From: UBA1757 sp045627385
GTDB taxonomy: Bacteria; Bacteroidota; Bacteroidia; Bacteroidales; UBA1402
NCBI GenBank assembly: GCA_045627385.1
Contig: JAZQNO010000026.1
Location: 1 to 64,000 of the forward strand
Reading direction: 5' to 3'
Length of the DNA stretch: 64,000 bases
Made by a program: the position numbers and the translations under genes. The notes below the pieces were generated by a model. It saw only the letters and a list, made by a program, of their open reading frames with translations, had not been told where the DNA came from and searched no databases. The first letter of the stretch is position 1, and each line of letters begins with the position of its first letter. Below, in pieces: positions 61,006-64,000 of this stretch.

Positions 61006-62310
61006 ATGAATATCCTTATGCTCGGCAGCGGTGGCCGCGAACACGCAATGGCTTGGAAAACAGCCCAAAGTAATCAGGTTGACAAACTTTACATCGCTCC
61101 GGGAAATGCCGGAACCGCTTCTGTCGGCATCAATGTCGACATCAAGGTGACCGACTTCAAAGCGCTCAAAGAATTTGCCCTCAGCCATCAGATCGACATG
61201 GTGGTCGTGGGTCCCGAAGATCCGCTGGTCCGCGGTATCGCCGACGAATTTGCAGCCGATTCCGCCACCGCCGGCATTCCGGTGATCGGACCTTCGAAAA
61301 GCGGAGCCCGTCTGGAAGGCAGCAAAGATTTTTCCAAGGCTTTCATGATGCGTCATCATATTCCCACGGCTCGCTATCTGAGCGTTACGGCCGAAAACCT
61401 TGAAGAAGGCATCGCCTTCCTCAAACAGCTGAAAGCGCCCTATGTGCTCAAAGCCGACGGTCTGGCTGCCGGCAAGGGCGTACTCATCCTCGACTCTCTC
61501 GACGAAGCCGTTTCCGAACTCTCCCACATGTTGGACGGCATGTTCGGCGATGCCAGCAAGACTGTCCTCATCGAAGAATTCCTCTCGGGAATCGAGTGCT
61601 CCGTTTTCGTGGTGACCGACGGTGAACATTATCGGATTCTGCCTGAAGCCAAGGATTACAAACGTATCGGCGAGGGAAACACCGGTCTCAACACCGGCGG
61701 CATGGGCGCCGTTTCTCCCGTTCCCTTTGCAGACGCCGCCTTTATGAAAAAGGTGGAAGACAAGATCATCCGTCCCACGGTGGAAGGGCTGAAAGCCGAA
61801 GGCATCGATTATAAGGGTTTCATCTTCTTCGGCCTCATCAAAATCGATCCCGAACACGAAACCGACCCGAGACCTTCAGCCACTGCAGAGCCTTACGTCA
61901 TCGAATACAATGCCCGCATGGGCGATCCCGAGACCGAAGTGGTGATGCTGCGTCTCAAGAGTGACATCGTAGACCTCTATAAAGGAATCGCACAGGGGAC
62001 GCTGGACAAGTGCCAGGTGGAGTTCGACGACCGCTCGGCCGTCACGGTGATGCTGGTTTCCGGCGGTTATCCCGAAGCCTACGAAAAGGGCAAAATCATC
62101 AGCGGACTGGACGAAGTGTCCGACAGCATCGTTTTCCACGCAGGCACCAAACTGCAGGACGGACAGGTGCTCACCAACGGCGGACGTGTCATTGCCGTCA
62201 GCTCTTACGGAAAAGACAAACAGGAAGCGCTGTCCACCTCTTTCGCCAACGCTCAGAAAATCCGATTCGACAAACGCCATTTCCGCTCCGACATCGGTTT
62301 CGACCTATAA
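61006..62310 (+). CDS. purD: phosphoribosylamine-glycine ligase
   Basis: A 434-residue ATP-grasp enzyme, second step of purine synthesis. It starts MNILMLGSGGREHAMAW; VVVGPEDPLVRGIAD, YVLKADGLAAGKGV, GMGAVSP and EYNARMGDPETEVVMLRL are the binding and metal-site motifs. Together with hpt and adk it covers de novo and salvage purine supply, though they are not in one operon. A polytopic membrane protein gene follows after 12 bases. Confidence 0.96.
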   Translation: MNILMLGSGGREHAMAWKTAQSNQVDKLYIAPGNAGTASVGINVDIKVTDFKALKEFALSHQIDMVVVGPEDPLVRGIADEFAADSATAGIPVIGPSKSGARLEGSKDFSKAFMMRHHIPTARYLSVTAENLEEGIAFLKQLKAPYVLKADGLAAGKGVLILDSLDEAVSELSHMLDGMFGDASKTVLIEEFLSGIECSVFVVTDGEHYRILPEAKDYKRIGEGNTGLNTGGMGAVSPVPFADAAFMKKVEDKIIRPTVEGLKAEGIDYKGFIFFGLIKIDPEHETDPRPSATAEPYVIEYNARMGDPETEVVMLRLKSDIVDLYKGIAQGTLDKCQVEFDDRSAVTVMLVSGGYPEAYEKGKIISGLDEVSDSIVFHAGTKLQDGQVLTNGGRVIAVSSYGKDKQEALSTSFANAQKIRFDKRHFRSDIGFDL

Positions 62311-62322
62311 ACCGTCTTTGGA

Positions 62323-63312
62323 ATGAGCCTGAATGACGTTTCCAAAAGCCGCTATCCGTGGATGGTCTGCCTGCTGCTGTTTGCAGTCGGCACCTGTCTG
62401 CAGTGGCAGTGGCATCCCATCGATTTTCAGGAATTTTCCATCAACACCATCTACGGTCCCACCAGTTTTTCGCCTTTCTGCGACTGGTTCGACCATCTGG
62501 CTCCCAACACCTGGACTTTCGGACTGTTGTACGCCCTGCTGATAGCGCTCAATCTTTTGATGCTCAATCACCTGGTGACCAGATTCGAGCTGATCGGATC
62601 GCTCAGCCTGTTTCCGCTGGGCTTTTATCTGGTGTTCATGACGGCCAGACTGCCGCAAAACAGTCCGAGTCTGCTCCTCACCTCTTTCCTGCTGATGGTG
62701 TCCACGGAAAAGTTGCTTTCCTGCCACCGGGAAAACGACTGCAACAGACAAGTGTTCGGCGGATTCTTCTGCTATGCCTGCGCCTGTCTGCTCCTGCCGG
62801 CGCTTCTTTGGGTCCTTCCGGTCATCTGGATTCTTTTCAATCAGATAAACAGTCTGACACTGCCACGCTTCTTCAGTTCCCTGCTGGCCTTTCTGTGCCT
62901 GGCTTGGCTGGTCGGCGGGAGTCTGTTCCTCTTCGACAGTCTGCCGGTTCTCAACATCTGGCTGATGGGCTTGGTCGACCAAGTTTCCGTGGGCATTCAA
63001 GCCAAGCTTGCCGAATGGGTGTTCCTGGGAATGACAGCCGTCCTGTTCCTCGTGTCGGCCATCCATTTTCTTCAGCACCGGAATCAGGACAGAAACCACG
63101 TGCGCGTCTTCCTTTATTTTCTCATCAGCTTATGGATTTGCGACGTGGTGATGGGTGTCGTTTTCTCGTCGATGAGCGAATGGTTTCTCGGCCTGTCATT
63201 CGTGCCGCTGTCCGTCTTCTGCGGCAAAATGTATGACCGCTGCGACAACCTTATGACGCGGCTTCTGTTGTTCCTGACTCTGCTCAGCAGTGTCTGGTGC
63301 TTCCTCTCCTGA
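62323..63312 (+). CDS. polytopic membrane protein of unknown function
   Basis: A 329-residue protein with about eight to nine hydrophobic segments (near residues 13-30, 65-85, 95-115, 150-180, 185-210, 230-250, 260-280 and 295-325). No transporter or enzyme motif is evident. It starts 12 bases after purD, so it may be co-transcribed. I do not recognise a family. Cysteine and tryptophan content in the helices is high (for example CYACACLLLPALLW). Confidence 0.7.
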   Translation: MSLNDVSKSRYPWMVCLLLFAVGTCLQWQWHPIDFQEFSINTIYGPTSFSPFCDWFDHLAPNTWTFGLLYALLIALNLLMLNHLVTRFELIGSLSLFPLGFYLVFMTARLPQNSPSLLLTSFLLMVSTEKLLSCHRENDCNRQVFGGFFCYACACLLLPALLWVLPVIWILFNQINSLTLPRFFSSLLAFLCLAWLVGGSLFLFDSLPVLNIWLMGLVDQVSVGIQAKLAEWVFLGMTAVLFLVSAIHFLQHRNQDRNHVRVFLYFLISLWICDVVMGVVFSSMSEWFLGLSFVPLSVFCGKMYDRCDNLMTRLLLFLTLLSSVWCFLS

Positions 63313-63321
63313 CGGCAATCT

Positions 63322-64000
63322 TCAGGAAATCTTCTTCTTTGAGGGGTAGTCGATGGTGTAATGCAGACCGCGGCTTTCCTTGCGTTCCATTGCCTGACGG
63401 CAAATCAGATAGCCGACATTGATCATGTTGCGCAACTCGCAAAGTTCGCGGGTGGCCTTGCTGCGTTTGAACAAGGCTTCCGTCTCTTCATACAAAATGT
63501 CCAAACGGTTCCAGGCACGGGTCAGACGCACATTGCTGCGCACGATGCCCACATACGATTCCATGATCTGATTGACCTCTCTCATACTTTGGGTAATCAG
63601 CACACGTTCCTCATTGCTGATGGTGCCTTCGTCGTTCCATTCCGGCACATCCTCGTTAAACTCATAACGGTCAAGTTCCGCCATCGAATGCTTGGCTGCG
63701 GCGTCGGCATAGACGACCGCTTCGATAAGCGAGTTGCTGGCCAGACGATTGCCGCCGTGAAGACCTGTGCAGGAGCACTCGCCGATGGCGTAGAGACGCC
63801 GGATGCTGCTCTGTCCGTCCAAGTCGACTTTGATGCCGCCGCAAAGGTAATGGGCCGCAGGCGCCACAGGAATGTAATCCTTGGTGATGTCGATGCCGAT
63901 GGACAGGCATTTCTTGTAGATGTTCGGGAAATGCTTTTTGGTTTCTTCCGGATTCTTATGGGTGACATCCAGATATACGTGGTCTTCACCCCTGAGTTTC
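63322..64000 (-). CDS. nadB: L-aspartate oxidase, C-terminal part (cut by window edge)
   Basis: About 225 C-terminal residues of a protein normally about 520 long; the 5' part lies beyond 64000. NadB oxidises aspartate to iminoaspartate for NAD synthesis. The frame reads through RGEDHVYLDVTHK, GIDITKDYIPVAPAAHYLCGG, GECSCTGLHGGNRLASNSL and RSNVRLTRAWNRLDILYEE, with the FAD/substrate-site His and Arg residues of the family. It is convergent with the membrane protein gene, nine bases apart. Confidence 0.95.
   Translation of the reverse strand, partial: KLRGEDHVYLDVTHKNPEETKKHFPNIYKKCLSIGIDITKDYIPVAPAAHYLCGGIKVDLDGQSSIRRLYAIGECSCTGLHGGNRLASNSLIEAVVYADAAAKHSMAELDRYEFNEDVPEWNDEGTISNEERVLITQSMREVNQIMESYVGIVRSNVRLTRAWNRLDILYEETEALFKRSKATRELCELRNMINVGYLICRQAMERKESRGLHYTIDYPSKKKIS

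Noticed and set aside
1..64000. CRISPR array, insertion sequence, rRNA or integron
   Set aside because: No regularly spaced repeats, transposase genes, rRNA motifs or gene-cassette repeats were seen on reading both strands.

Overview
The window comes from a member of the Bacteroidales (phylum Bacteroidota). Three things show this. Many promoters have the TAnnTTTG -7 element typical of the phylum. Pieces of a type IX secretion system (T9SS) are present: PorE-like, PorQ and PorG-like proteins plus a probable T9SS cargo. The gene order is also characteristic, for example porG-uppS-bamA-ompH-ompH-murI, porQ-cmk-ispH, hpt-adk-obgE and exbB-X-exbD-exbD. Nearly everything is core chromosome. The only mobility gene is a tyrosine recombinase at the left edge (266-1645). 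The genus cannot be fixed from sequence reading alone.

Layout. 1-1645: start of an exported protein cut by the window edge, then the recombinase. 1780-4470: coiled-coil protein, ZapA and RNase Y from one promoter, then tmRNA and a strong hairpin. 4499-10228, minus strand: a T9SS cargo, the hpt-adk-lipoprotein-obgE operon, a DUF4831 protein and NnrD. 10313-11866: fructose-bisphosphate aldolase and ribosomal protein L31. 11899-20013, minus strand: ABC-F, M13 peptidase, QueA, PorE-like, ThyA. 20108-25879, minus strand: ExbBD set, tRNA-Ser, TatD, a conserved unknown, polyprenyl synthase, TonB. 26000-28576: porQ-cmk-ispH. 28518-36544, minus strand: MeaB, DUF1573 protein, DHFR, DUF4861 protein, ArgH, SRPBCC protein, PyrE, ComFC, RecX, PrmC. 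36583-44926: RibD, DUF6242 lipoprotein, PorG, UppS, BamA, two OmpH/Skp proteins, MurI. 44919-48900: two RNA methyltransferases, a thioredoxin-fold lipoprotein, GreA, HIT protein. 48914-55777, minus strand: a glycan cluster (three glycosyltransferases, one fused to a kinase, a deacetylase and a DUF2723 membrane protein). 55858-58817: a helix-hairpin-helix outer-membrane protein with an unknown exported partner. 58980-64000: DUF4294 protein, MetK, PurD, a membrane protein and the C-terminal part of NadB.

The common theme is envelope building. BamA and the Skp-like proteins insert outer-membrane proteins, the Por proteins build the T9SS, TonB-ExbBD powers outer-membrane uptake, UppS and polyprenyl synthase make isoprenoid carriers, MurI feeds peptidoglycan, and the glycan cluster probably decorates surface polysaccharide or protein. 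The rest is nucleotide, amino-acid and cofactor metabolism and translation factors.

Genes are tightly packed, with many 4-base stop/start overlaps. No gene-free stretch exceeds 300 bases apart from the tmRNA. I found no CRISPR array, insertion sequence, rRNA or clear defence system. The most interesting points are the glycosyltransferase-kinase fusion, a terminator-like hairpin just behind a promoter upstream of greA, a second terminator abutting the polyprenyl synthase start, a thioredoxin-fold protein with no catalytic cysteines, the helix-hairpin-helix/outer-membrane pair, and a tyrosine-rich insertion in BamA.
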